A stretch of DNA of 64,000 nt from Prevotella ihumii (GTDB taxonomy: Bacteria; Bacteroidota; Bacteroidia; Bacteroidales; Bacteroidaceae). The DNA is taken from the NCBI RefSeq assembly GCF_900155655.1, contig NZ_LT706987.1, forward strand, positions 2,399,466 through 2,463,465, in the 5' to 3' direction. The position numbers and the translations under genes are program-made. Each line of letters starts with the position of its first letter. Position 1 is the first letter of the stretch. Shown in pieces: positions 27,101 through 34,034 of the stretch. Below the pieces are notes generated by a model. The model saw only the letters and a list, made by a program, of their open reading frames with translations, searched no databases and was not told where the DNA came from.

Positions 27101-28831
27101 CTTCACTTGGGGTTCAGGGATATAGGGTAGATACACACCTGCCGTATCGCTTTGGAACTTCACATCAAGGCGGAACTTCTCACGCTCTACATTTGAGGCG
27201 AGATAGTACACGTTTTTCATCATCAAGTCCCAGTTGGCTTGGCGTGGGTTATTGCTTGTGTTCTTCAGTGCCTTCACAAACAAGGCTTCGTTCACATTGG
27301 TGCGGTCGCTTGCAAACTCACCCACCTGATGCGTTTGCCCATTGTAAGTGTACTCATAAGCCACTGCCAAAACTTGGTCGCTCTGCAGTCCCGTGCGCAA
27401 AGATACATATCCGAGAGCCTGATTTAAGCTGTATTCAGAGCTATTGAGCAATCGTGCGTTCGACAACTTTTCGTAATCCGCCCCTCCAATCATTCCTAAG
27501 CCGTCAAGCACTGTAGCCGTTTGGTCTATATTGCGTGCTTCGGGATGATTTTGGGCTATGGTTTGGTATTCCGAGTTTGCGCTGTTGCTTGGCACATCTC
27601 CTGTTCCCATACCCCAAAGGTCGGTTCTGCCCACCTTGGCATTCTCTCCAAGGTCGGTCAAAGCTATGATATTACGGGTGTTGTTGGTAGTTCCCGTCTT
27701 GTTAGTTACCCATATTTCCACACGATTGATGGTTACACCCGTTGCAAGGTTGGGCAATGTCTTCATAGCCTCATCATAATGATTGCGGAAATGATGCGAG
27801 AGGAAGAAGTGGCGGTTCTCTTCATAGTCGGCTGCCGACATATCGAATGGGGTCAGCTGCTTACCACCCTTAGAACTTACACTCTTATTAGACGATTTCT
27901 TTTGCGAAAGCACAGTCTGCAAAGAGAGCTTGCCAAACTGCATATCGGTACGAATACCAAAGAGCGACGATGCACCTTGCACCAACGAGTTGTTGGAAGG
28001 GAACGACACGTTACCGCCTTCCACCAGTTTTATGATTTCGTCTTCCTTACCCTCATACTTCAGCTTAAAGTTTTGAGCATCAAAGTCGAACGTAGCATCA
28101 GTGTTGTAGTTGAGGTTCATATTCACCTTGTCACCCACCTTACCATTGACGTGAAGATTTATCTTTTCGTCAAAATTCATTGTCGTAGTCTTACGATTGC
28201 GAATAGGGAGCGAAGGGTTGTCGATGTTTTTGAGCGTAGCACCAAACTTTATTTCTGCTGTTCCTTGAGTTTTAATGCTCACTCCTCCAGGACCAAATAT
28301 CTTTTCGGCAGGTCCGAGCGAGAAGTGCATATCGGTGAAATCAAACTTCTCTTTGCCTTGTTTTTCAAGTATTTCTTTGTTTTTAAGACGATAATAATCG
28401 GCAAAACTTCGTTTCTCGCTCCACGCACGATACTCTTCTGGTGTCATCATAATAGGGGCTGTGATATAGGTATCTCCTATCTTGTTGCCTATCACGTACA
28501 TATTGAGCGTATCGTTGTAAACAATGCTCTGCTTCAGGTTTTCGGGATGTTTCAGGTCGGTAGAACCTTGGTTTAAGTCGTTGTAAGTTACAGGCGTAGT
28601 GCGTTGCACCTTCCATCGTGGGTGGAGCAACGAGTCGGGTATCGACTCTTCGTCTATCACAACCTCCTGTACAGCAGCAGGCTTTGTCTTTTTAGCTGTA
28701 TCGGGCGGAGCAACCAACGACAAAAGCGTGTTGGCCAATGGAGAAGAACGCTTAATAAAGCCTCCCCACGCTAACAAACTAATGCCAACGCACAGAAAAA
28801 GTAGAGATATGATGTATTTCCTTTGTCTCAT
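21185..28831 (-). CDS. sprA: Cell-surface protein SprA/Sov, type IX secretion translocon
   Basis: 2548 residues, close to the published sizes of the family (about 2400-2500). In the type IX secretion system SprA forms the giant outer-membrane beta-barrel through which cargo passes. Seen here are an N-terminal membrane anchor/signal (IISLLFLCVGISLLAWGG), the IFGPGGVSIKTQGTAEI segment and the TTTMNFDEKINLHVNGKVGDKVNMNLNYNT region typical of the SprA N-terminal domain. A long aromatic-rich barrel region follows, and the end is KLSLTR. A low-complexity DDDDDKKK stretch occurs near 1960. It lies downstream of ruvA, a common Bacteroidota arrangement. No other T9SS core gene is in this window. Confidence 0.93.
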   Translation of the reverse strand: MRQRKYIISLLFLCVGISLLAWGGFIKRSSPLANTLLSLVAPPDTAKKTKPAAVQEVVIDEESIPDSLLHPRWKVQRTTPVTYNDLNQGSTDLKHPENLKQSIVYNDTLNMYVIGNKIGDTYITAPIMMTPEEYRAWSEKRSFADYYRLKNKEILEKQGKEKFDFTDMHFSLGPAEKIFGPGGVSIKTQGTAEIKFGATLKNIDNPSLPIRNRKTTTMNFDEKINLHVNGKVGDKVNMNLNYNTDATFDFDAQNFKLKYEGKEDEIIKLVEGGNVSFPSNNSLVQGASSLFGIRTDMQFGKLSLQTVLSQKKSSNKSVSSKGGKQLTPFDMSAADYEENRHFFLSHHFRNHYDEAMKTLPNLATGVTINRVEIWVTNKTGTTNNTRNIIALTDLGENAKVGRTDLWGMGTGDVPSNSANSEYQTIAQNHPEARNIDQTATVLDGLGMIGGADYEKLSNARLLNSSEYSLNQALGYVSLRTGLQSDQVLAVAYEYTYNGQTHQVGEFASDRTNVNEALFVKALKNTSNNPRQANWDLMMKNVYYLASNVEREKFRLDVKFQSDTAGVYLPYIPEPQVKKLPIIKLLGADRLDNNNNPHSNGYFDYVDGYTVSNGRVFFPAAEPFGEYMYKFLISKGVPDEQAKKYAFTELYDSTKTIAKQIAEKNKYQLTGQFRGTSANVISLGAFNVPQGSVVVTAGGVKLMEGSDYSVDYNAGEVTILNQSIIDAGTAVNVSLESQSDYGQQRKTMVGVNWQYDFSKNFMLGGTFMHLSEQALTTKVNMGAEPINNTLWGLNMSWKKESQWLTNMLDKIPFLHLTQPSHISLTAEFAQLIAGQSSGTQDNASYLDDFENTKNTIDVSQPTSWIISSVPTDFPEAADKTGLRSGFNRSLLAWYNIDPLFTRRSSSLTPGHIKSDLDQLSNHYVREVYVHELFPNRDQSSYNGSTSTLAILNLAYYPEERGPYNFSPTLTLNGHLPNPRQKWGGMMRKLDTNDFETANIEYVEFWMLDPFIYTNKTGEAAKYGGDFYINLGEVSEDVLRDGKKFYESGMPVDGSQSWVTTQWGKIPTQSTVTYAFATTSGSRAKQDVGFNGLTDEEEQKFESYQEFLTYARSHTNQAVFDSIWADPANDDYHYYRGSDWDRIQAPILQRYKRINNPQGNSPDSDSRNERYDTSYKTTPDVEDINQDYTLNEYEKYYQYKVSIRPEDLVVGQNHIVDKRVASVKLRNGKTEDATWYQFRIPVRDYQKRVGSISDFTSIRFMRMFLTNFEKPIVLRFATFDLVRGEWRQYQQNLTNSASTSGTMAVSAVSIEENNDKVPVNYVLPPGISREQDPTQPQLVQSNEQALAITVNNLGNKESKAVYKNTTLDIRQYKRLQMFVHANALEQNTTNLTDNQLAVFIRLGSDYKNNYYEYEIPLKLTAPGRYDTYSRQGSEAVWPLENMLDVPISLFTNVKRKRNEGRANGTASFNREFSMYDDKKPANRVSVMGNPTLGEIKTMIVGVRNLTTGEKSGEVWCNELRLLEFNNEGGWAARGQLNIQLSDFGTVDVNASHSTDGFGGLEQGVSQRQKETKTDMSVTTSLELGKFFPDKARVSAPLYYSVTKSESRPKYNPLDTDMDLDASLDAAATQHERDSIESIAVTRRTTTNFSLSNVRVGIQNKRHPMPYDPANFSFSYSHSHSHTSGETTVYEKEDQWRGALNYSWTPVYKALKPFNNLIKSKSKWFDILKRFELNWLPQNVAFNTEITRNYYELQQRDMEATENSMLPLTFNEQFLWNRDFTLRWDLTRNLHMTFQSATHAEIEEPYTPINKDLYADQYQAWKDSVWTSIKNLGTPLDYQQNFTLSYQLPLNLIPAFDWVNTDANYNAAYTWVRGTSLEDGTSLGNTITANRTLNINGTLNFERLYNHIPFLKKTNERFSRSLSKKKGQGFKNVSAAVKAINKEATKRIENIALADRTIKSLTNGDDDDDKKKTELPKNQKSYEQEITLNADTAMVISHSKNTKRIRVAFKDADGHTVKLKWKKMDANKLKLYNKTDSVLRLKLTVTPKEPLDDKGWYKTAQCVARALMTVRSASVSYRNQYAMSLPGFMPTVGDAFGQTRGHGLMSPGLDFAFGLVDDSYIEKAREHNWLLMADNIATPATTNKTEDLQLRMTLEPVRDVKIDLNASRTETVAKSIQYMYAGNPTTQSGTLTMTTLSLGTAFESQGNANNGYHSATFEKFVRSLEGFQQRVEAQYIGTQYPLSHGGGDFNPANGTVNKYSSDVMIPAFLDAYTSMSGNGLNVFPQLKSLLPNWTVRYSGLSRLPLFEGIFKSVNLNHSYKSIFAIGSYQSYSTWQEYMNGLGFVTDATTGAPIPSSMYNIGQVSINEAFSPLLGIDVTMQNNLTARLEYRQTRVISLSMTSVQVSEAVSKDWVVGLGYRINNFNLFGGRNSRIVKNNKKAKGGDDNQQKQSTNNSISNRNKGGINHDLNLRLDLSYRQQSAITRDIASLTSAASSGNTAFKASFTGDYTLSRMITASLYYDIQINTPLLAANSYPTTTHDFGVSLKLSLTR

Positions 28832-28879
28832 ACGTATTTATCGCCTATCAAATCGATTTATTCGATAGCGTCTTTGCAA

Positions 28880-29497
28880 CTATTTTATTTGTTTCAATGC
28901 CAATTTCACTACTTGTTCCACTGGCAATTCAGGCTCTTTGGTCAATATATCGACCACCACTTTGGCTGATGGAGCAGGCGAAAAGCCCAACATCGTGAGT
29001 GCGCTTACCGCCTCATCTTTCACGGCTGCGTTCACATTCGCTGTGCTTGCATCACGGCTCACGTGCAGTTCTTCGGCTATACCGCTCTGCATTATCTTAT
29101 CTTTCAGGTCTACAATGATGCGTTGCGCTGTTTTCAGTCCTATTCCTTTCACAGCTTTGAGCATCTTTTCGTCGCCATTGGCTATAACGTTGCACAATTC
29201 GACAGGGGTGAGCGATGACAATATCATTCGAGCCGTATTAGCCCCCACGCCCGACACAGTGATGAGCAGGCGATAGAGCGAACGTTCTTGCTGAGTAGCA
29301 AAGCCATAGAGCGTGTAACTATCATCGCGTCCTCCTGTCGTAATAGCCTCGTGTACAAATAGTTTCACTTCCTTCTTACCCTGTACAGCAGTGTATGTAT
29401 TGAGCGAAATATTGAGGGCGTAACCCACTCCGTATGCTTCAACAACAGCCATAGCAGGGGTAAGGTCAGCCAATTCGCCTCGGATATATTCTATCAT
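28880..29497 (-). CDS. ruvA: Holliday junction DNA helicase RuvA
   Basis: 205 residues from the ATG at 29497 (MIEYIRGEL); an ATG two codons upstream at 29503 is less family-like. RuvA tetramers bind Holliday junctions and load the RuvB motor. The OB-fold domain I is at 1-65, the helix-hairpin-helix repeats are in [20 protein letters not shown] and [22 protein letters not shown] (described here in parts), and the C-terminal domain III ([20 protein letters not shown]) contacts RuvB. The sprA gene follows 48 bp downstream. No ruvB or ruvC is in the window. Confidence 0.96.
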   Translation of the reverse strand: MIEYIRGELADLTPAMAVVEAYGVGYALNISLNTYTAVQGKKEVKLFVHEAITTGGRDDSYTLYGFATQQERSLYRLLITVSGVGANTARMILSSLTPVELCNVIANGDEKMLKAVKGIGLKTAQRIIVDLKDKIMQSGIAEELHVSRDASTANVNAAVKDEAVSALTMLGFSPAPSAKVVVDILTKEPELPVEQVVKLALKQIK

Positions 29498-29604
29498 AAT
29501 CAACTAAAAAAATTGCGTTCTGCTTCGAGGGCAGAAACATTGTATATATACAAAATAAAAAACGAAGAATAAGGCTTTTTATTGCATAGAAGGAGAGAAA
29601 GTTT

Positions 29605-29661
29605 AACCCAAATCGTCATTAGAAAAAACTTTTTGTCATTTTCTAATGACCTATTTGGGAT
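29605..29661. repeat. Minimal AACCC-ended element
   Basis: 57 bp: AACCCAAATCGTCATTAG, a core of about 20 A/T-rich bases, and CTAATGACCTATTTGGGAT. It has the same ends as elements A, B and C but almost no interior, forming a simple hairpin. Confidence 0.8.
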
Positions 29662-29826
29662 AAACGTATTGTTATTCACATATCTTTCTACTTGGACTTG
29701 GTTGTGTTTCGATTTTAGCAGTACAGCACATAATATGTATAAGGTGAGAAATGGTACAAGGCTATTTATTGTTCTATTCTTCCTTTGCTTATCCCGCAGA
29801 TTTAATACATCAATCTTTTGTTTGCA

Positions 29827-29908
29827 AAACATATATGTTTGGCAGTGTCAAAGTTCAACTTTGGGAGGGTAAAACATATATGTTTTGGGTGGTGAAACAT
29901 ATATGTTT
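29827..29908 (+). repeat. Palindrome array 4 (P1-P2-P1-P1)
   Basis: P1 centred at 29833.5, P2 (CAAAGTTCAACTTTG) at 29856, P1 at 29878.5 and P1 at 29901.5. Steps are 22.5, 22.5 and 23 bp. The ATTGTTCTATTTTTC motif follows near 29983. Confidence 0.87.
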
Positions 29909-30036
29909 TAGAATGGGTTTGTAAACACCTTATTATCAAAAGGTTACATTGTTGATTTTTATTTTTTTAGTCTCTTCCGTTATTGTTCTATTTTTCTGTT
30001 ACCACAATATAGTTTTTGCCCTTGATAACTCCACTT

Positions 30037-30233
30037 AAGGCTGGTTCTATAAATTACCACCGCATATCGTCATTAAATTTTTATGAAATACGTTTTGTTA
30101 TCTTTTGGCTTCTTTTGGGTTCAAAATGTAAGTTCGTTCAGTCGTGTAGCTCGCTACACTCCTTCACGCTCTTGCATTTTGACCTCAAAAATAAGCTCAA
30201 AATCTAACAAAGCTAATTTATAGAACCAGCCTT
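30037..30233 (+). repeat. D element, full copy
   Basis: 197 bp with perfect 20-bp inverted ends, AAGGCTGGTTCTATAAATTA and its complement; two more flanking bases on each side (TT/AA) extend the symmetry. Nested inverted arms (TTTTGGGTTCAAAATG and CATTTTGACCTCAAAA) enclose GTGTAGC-TC-GCTACAC (30144-30159). Ends differ from A/B/C, but size and plan are the same. Confidence 0.9.
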
Positions 30234-30299
30234 AATTGGGTGCAATATGGCGAAATTGTATAGGCAAACAACAACTTTGAGCGAATAAGACCCTAAATA

Positions 30300-30331
30300 T
30301 TTGGTGCTATAAGTGAAGATAGCTATATTTG
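30300..30331 (+). promoter_or_regulatory. Promoter upstream of the interrupted small ORF and patatin
   Basis: TTTG (30300-30303), a 20-base spacer, and TATATTTG (30324-30331). Predicted start near 30337. Confidence 0.65.
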
Positions 30332-30372
30332 CAAACTAAGCAACAATTACATTTATGCAAGCTGCATAGAGA

Positions 30373-30792
30373 ATGAAACGCAAAGATAGGACACTCATCA
30401 TCGTTAGTGACGCACTTTTTCTATTGTCCTATGCCGTAGGACAGTGTAACAGTGAAAGGAAGCGTAGCACACGTGTTGGCACGCCTTCTTTATAGAGCGA
30501 TACTGCCCAAACGCATATACCGAACAAAACGAATTGGACTATTACCCCCTCGGCATCAAAGACTGATGTGCAAGCCGTTGTTGACCCTTTTCAAGAAGGA
30601 TATGAGGAAGGGTTTCCTGACGGAAAAATGGACGCACGCAAAGAAACAGAGGGCTTTTTGTATGATGACACAAACGATTTTGAAGGCAAGGCTAAGCGTG
30701 AGTACGAGGAAGGTTACGAGGAGGGTTATGGCGACGGGTATGATGCCGAACTATCGCGAATAGAAGATGGTGAAGAACCTGAAGAAGAATGA
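30373..30792 (+). pseudogene. Small secreted-type acidic protein interrupted by TAG
   Basis: An ATG at 30373, about 36 bases after the predicted transcription start, opens a frame with a hydrophobic N-terminus (LIIVSDALFLLSYAVGQC) that resembles a signal or lipoprotein leader. The frame meets TAG at 30493-30495 (codon 41) and then stays open for 99 codons to TGA at 30790. The second part is very acidic and repetitive, with YEEGF and EEGYEEGYGDGYDAE blocks. A GTG at 30568 could start a free 74-residue product. Either the gene is broken by one amber codon or only the distal part is expressed. I do not recognise the family. Patatin follows 19 bp later. Confidence 0.55.
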
Positions 30793-30811
30793 GAAAGCAT
30801 AGTATTGAAAT

Positions 30812-31789
30812 ATGAAACTTAAAACTTTTATAACGCTACTTTTCATCGCCGCATCCTTGTCGGTATGGGGGCAACGCCCTAAAATAGGTTTGGTATTAGG
30901 TGGAGGTGGAGCGAAAGGAGCTGCCGAAGTGGGCGTGCTGCACGAAATAGAGCGTGCAGGGGTGCATATCGACTATATTGCAGGAACAAGCATCGGGGCG
31001 ATTGTGGGCGGACTGTACAGTGTGGGCTATCGGGCTGCCGACCTCGATACGCTGTTTCGGTCGCAAAATTGGCTCACACTATTATCGGATAGAGACACTA
31101 CGCACTGCAAAAAAATTGTGAGAGAGGAAGATGGCGTAACTTATCTTTTTGGCTTTCCTGTACGAAGAACCAAAGCGGTGGGTAAAAAGGCTAAAGGCTT
31201 CGGACTGCTCCGTGGCGACAATGTTTATAATTTTTTGGATTCGTTGGTCGCAAATGCGCCTATCTATCGCCAAAGGAACACACACTTGCAGCGTATTCCT
31301 TTCCGTTGTGTGGCTTTCGATGTGCGCCGACAAAACGAGGTAATTCTCACGGAGGATAGTTTGGCACGCAATATGCGAGCAAGTATGGCTATCCCTGGTG
31401 GCTTTAAGTCGGTATCTATCGACTCGATGACCTTGGTAGACGGGGGAATGATAAACAATCTGCCTGTGGACATTGTGCGAGCAATGGGGGCTGAGATTGT
31501 GATTGCTGTCGACCTGACACAGACCAAACACGATGATTTTGATGCGCCACTGAGTTTCCTTAGAGGATTGGGTGGATTTATAAAATGGTTAGTGGAACGC
31601 CCTGATATTGTGCGTTATAACGAAAATCGTAAACAAGCAGATGTGTATATCAACCCCAATTTGAAGGATTATGGTGTAACAAGTTTCAATCCAAACGCCA
31701 TTGCAGATATGATAGAGATAGGAAAGAAAGCTGGCGAGGCACAACGTGAGGCGTTGAAAGGGGTAAAGCTAAAAAAGCAAGCCTTATAG
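30812..31789 (+). CDS. Patatin-like phospholipase, secreted
   Basis: 325 residues. A signal peptide is visible (FITLLFIAASLSVWG before Q). The patatin domain follows, with the oxyanion loop LVLGGGGAKGAAEVGVL, the nucleophile motif GTSIG, and the catalytic aspartate in LVDGGMINNLPVDIVRAMGAE. The Ser-Asp dyad is therefore complete, and a lipid acyl hydrolase active in the periplasm or outer membrane is expected. Many Bacteroidota patatins carry a C-terminal outer-membrane barrel; this one stops after the hydrolase domain. It lies 19 bp after the interrupted small ORF and probably shares its promoter. Confidence 0.9.
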   Translation: MKLKTFITLLFIAASLSVWGQRPKIGLVLGGGGAKGAAEVGVLHEIERAGVHIDYIAGTSIGAIVGGLYSVGYRAADLDTLFRSQNWLTLLSDRDTTHCKKIVREEDGVTYLFGFPVRRTKAVGKKAKGFGLLRGDNVYNFLDSLVANAPIYRQRNTHLQRIPFRCVAFDVRRQNEVILTEDSLARNMRASMAIPGGFKSVSIDSMTLVDGGMINNLPVDIVRAMGAEIVIAVDLTQTKHDDFDAPLSFLRGLGGFIKWLVERPDIVRYNENRKQADVYINPNLKDYGVTSFNPNAIADMIEIGKKAGEAQREALKGVKLKKQAL

Positions 31790-31820
31790 AAAGGTTTTTT
31801 TAAGTCTGCCCTTTCAGCGG

Positions 31821-31868
31821 GTAGGGGCTCGATTTATTCGCAAGCTCATCAACACGTATCGAGTTCCG
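31821..31868 (+). repeat. F repeat, copy 3
   Basis: GGGGCTCGATTTATTCGCAA followed by a stretch ending CACGTATCGAGTTCC. It shares this middle segment, in reverse, with copy 1 at 19988-20020. Confidence 0.7.
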
Positions 31869-31892
31869 AATAATACAAAAGGGGCGTGTGTT

Positions 31893-31995
31893 TGTTATTT
31901 CAGTTGTTTAGCTCGCTAAACGTCTTCAAAAACAACCAAAAATAGCTCAAAATAAGCTCGCAAATCTCGGAGAAGTCTAACGAACGATTTGGGTT
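31893..31995 (+). repeat. A element, right half only
   Basis: About 103 bp matching the right half of A elements, including TTTAGC-TC-GCTAAA and the end CTAACGAACGATTTGGGTT (31977-31995). The left half and left end are missing. Confidence 0.85.
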
Positions 31996-32049
31996 TAATA
32001 ATTCATATAAAATTCTCTTAAAAGTACTACAAAGATAATAAAAAATTTA

Positions 32050-32114
32050 TATCTTTGCATTGTAACCCCCCAGAGTCCCTGATGTTTCATCAAACTTTGG
32101 GGTTAAGTTTTTCT
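32050..32114 (+). ncRNA. Candidate short RNA: promoter plus immediate terminator hairpin
   Basis: A TATCTTTG -7 box (32050-32057) is followed within about 7 bases by a hairpin: AACCCC (32064-32069) pairs with GGGGTT (32099-32104). An inner TGATG-TTT-CATCA stem lies between, and a T run follows at 32108-32112. If active, this makes a structured RNA of about 52 nt. There is no clear TTTG at -33. The hairpin could also simply be the terminator between patatin and rluA. Confidence 0.4.
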
Positions 32115-32148
32115 ATATGGGAAGTATCTTTTCTCAACCTTTCCTCCC

Positions 32149-33834
32149 TCAAAGTTCCTTATCGAAACATTTTCGCTCACCACTTCTTGGGTGCGTAAAC
32201 GCTAAGTGCGCAGCGTGCAGGTAAAGTCTGTCGGCAGCAGTGCCATAGAGCGTGTCGCCAATGATGGGAGTAGAAAGCCCCTCGCAGTGTGCGCAATGCA
32301 CACGAAGCTGATGTGTGCGCCCTGTTTTCGGACTTAATTCCACCTTGACAGCTCTCTTTATCTTGCTATCTGTCAATATTGTTTCGCCTATGATGCGATA
32401 TTGCGTAAGTGCTTGCTTGCCATTTTGGAAGTCTACTTTTTGTCGTGGACGGTCTAATGGGTCAGGGGTAAGGGGTAGAGCGATGCTGCCCTCACGAGGT
32501 AAATTAGCCTTCAGGATAGATACATCAAGTAGGGCGGTGTAGCGTTTAACGATGGTATGCGCTTTAAATTGGGCTTGGAGGTGCTGATGGGTCTCTTTAT
32601 TGCGTGCCACAACCATTAGTCCACTCGTTGCCATATCCAAACGATGCACCATAAAGGGCTCGTTCTCGTTTTCCCACCTTTGCTTTAAGATGCTATAAAC
32701 CGACTCTCGCTGGCTTCTTCCCTGTACGCTCAACATACCAGAGGGCTTGTTGACAACAGCCAAGTCATTGTCTTCGTACACTATTTCAAGACTTTGTGCA
32801 GCTTGCTGTTCTAAGGGGTTCGGAGCAACGTTGAGCCCTTTGAGCATCCAAGTCAGCAAGGGCTTGCACTTACCATTGCACGCAGGATAGAAATTGGCGT
32901 GCTGACGGATTTCGGTGCGTGGCGATGCACCCCACCAGAACATAGCCATAGAGAGGGGACGCATATTGTGTGTGTAGGCATATTGCAGGAGTTTAGGCTC
33001 GCAACATTCGCCCGTACCCGATGGTGGGAGAAGGGTTTCGGGAGTAAAACGTTGGGTAATAGCCGTAGTAGGGTGAAGCGTGAAATAGTAATCACGGAAG
33101 ATGTCGAGCAGGTTACGTTCCTCGTTCTTGCCGTTGCGGAATATGAATTGGGCGAAAAGCCAACGTTGCAGATGGTCAGACTTTTGCTTTCTACTTCGTT
33201 TCAATGTGTTTATCTGCCCTTTAAAATCGTTGCAGACACTTTCTGCCGCTGTTATCTGTGCTGCATAATAGCGTTTTACACGATGCAACTCTGCTTTTAA
33301 GAATTGGCTTTCACGCACCATTTCCGCCTTGTCGTTCTCGGATATGAAAGTCTCTTTACGTCTTTTGTCGCGCATCATTTTAGCCACAGTCATTGCATCT
33401 TGCTTTCGTGCAATAGCTTCTTGGGCGTCGTATTGAATACGGTTCAATGCGTTTTGAGCTTCAAGATAAGATTTGGTGTTTTCAATTTCAGTAATTTGTC
33501 GGTTCAAAGCCGATATTTCAGCCTCGTGAGTTTTGAAATAACCATCGGGTTGTAGATAGTCGTAAACCGCAGGCACAAAGTTGTCGTTCTCATACGCCTC
33601 TACTTGCCCTGAATAGGCTTGCAAATAACCTATTTGCCCTTCGTATTCCACCACCAAAACACCATACATTTTTCCTTCATTGGTCGTCGTTAGCTCGCTT
33701 TGCAACTGTTGGGCAGCCGTGAGCGACAAAGTATCGGGTTCGTAAAAGAAAGGATTGGGGAATGGAGCGTGGTGCAATGCTTCTTTATCGCATTGCTTTA
33801 ATTGGTCGGGGGTGAAAGGGTGAAAGTATTTCAT
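32149..33834 (-). CDS. RluA-family pseudouridine synthase with long N-terminal extension
   Basis: 561 residues. The C-terminal half (about 345-561) is an RluA/RluD-type pseudouridine synthase: VYEDNDLAVVNKPSGMLSVQG, the catalytic motif HRLDMATSGLMVVARN with its aspartate, and KTGRTHQLRVHCAH. The first 340 residues include a basic/acidic helical stretch (about 105-215) that looks like a coiled coil and a region with cysteines (SGTGECCEPKLLQYA and PACNGKCKPLLTWML) seen in Bacteroidota homologues. The rRNA or tRNA target cannot be told from sequence. The minus-strand TATCTTTG at 33839-33846 puts the transcription start almost at the ATG, so translation may be leaderless. Confidence 0.9.
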   Translation of the reverse strand: MKYFHPFTPDQLKQCDKEALHHAPFPNPFFYEPDTLSLTAAQQLQSELTTTNEGKMYGVLVVEYEGQIGYLQAYSGQVEAYENDNFVPAVYDYLQPDGYFKTHEAEISALNRQITEIENTKSYLEAQNALNRIQYDAQEAIARKQDAMTVAKMMRDKRRKETFISENDKAEMVRESQFLKAELHRVKRYYAAQITAAESVCNDFKGQINTLKRSRKQKSDHLQRWLFAQFIFRNGKNEERNLLDIFRDYYFTLHPTTAITQRFTPETLLPPSGTGECCEPKLLQYAYTHNMRPLSMAMFWWGASPRTEIRQHANFYPACNGKCKPLLTWMLKGLNVAPNPLEQQAAQSLEIVYEDNDLAVVNKPSGMLSVQGRSQRESVYSILKQRWENENEPFMVHRLDMATSGLMVVARNKETHQHLQAQFKAHTIVKRYTALLDVSILKANLPREGSIALPLTPDPLDRPRQKVDFQNGKQALTQYRIIGETILTDSKIKRAVKVELSPKTGRTHQLRVHCAHCEGLSTPIIGDTLYGTAADRLYLHAAHLAFTHPRSGERKCFDKEL

Positions 33835-33998
33835 ACCACAAAGATACGCCTTTTAGCTGAATATTGATAGTTGTAGCGTTACAAAAGTGTAGGTGTGTAC
33901 ACACAGGTATAACGAATTGGACGTGCAGGAATAACATAATATACACGTGTGTACAATCTAAAAAGAGTGAGAAGAACGTGAGTTACAAAGAATTTTAT

Positions 33999-34006
33999 TA
34001 CCTTTG
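33999..34006 (+). promoter_or_regulatory. -7 box of argS
   Basis: TACCTTTG, 29 bases before the argS ATG at 34035. It argues against the longer frame that begins at 33864. No clear TTTG at -33. Confidence 0.55.
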
Positions 34007-34034
34007 CAGTCTAAAAAACAGAACTATAAAAGAT

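Larger units (their letters stand above)
29504..30299. other. Gene-free gap with three kinds of repeat
   Basis: Between ruvA (minus) and the promoter at 30300 there is no credible gene. The gap holds a minimal AACCC-ended element, palindrome array 4 and the only full D element of the window. The ruvA promoter is not obvious by eye. Confidence 0.5.

Noticed and set aside
27521-28576. 351-residue plus frame
   Set aside because: Antisense to the sprA N-terminal region, with no motif; a codon-bias shadow.
33864-34034. N-terminal extension of argS
   Set aside because: It contains the -7 box TACCTTTG and lacks family similarity; the ATG at 34035 fits ArgS.
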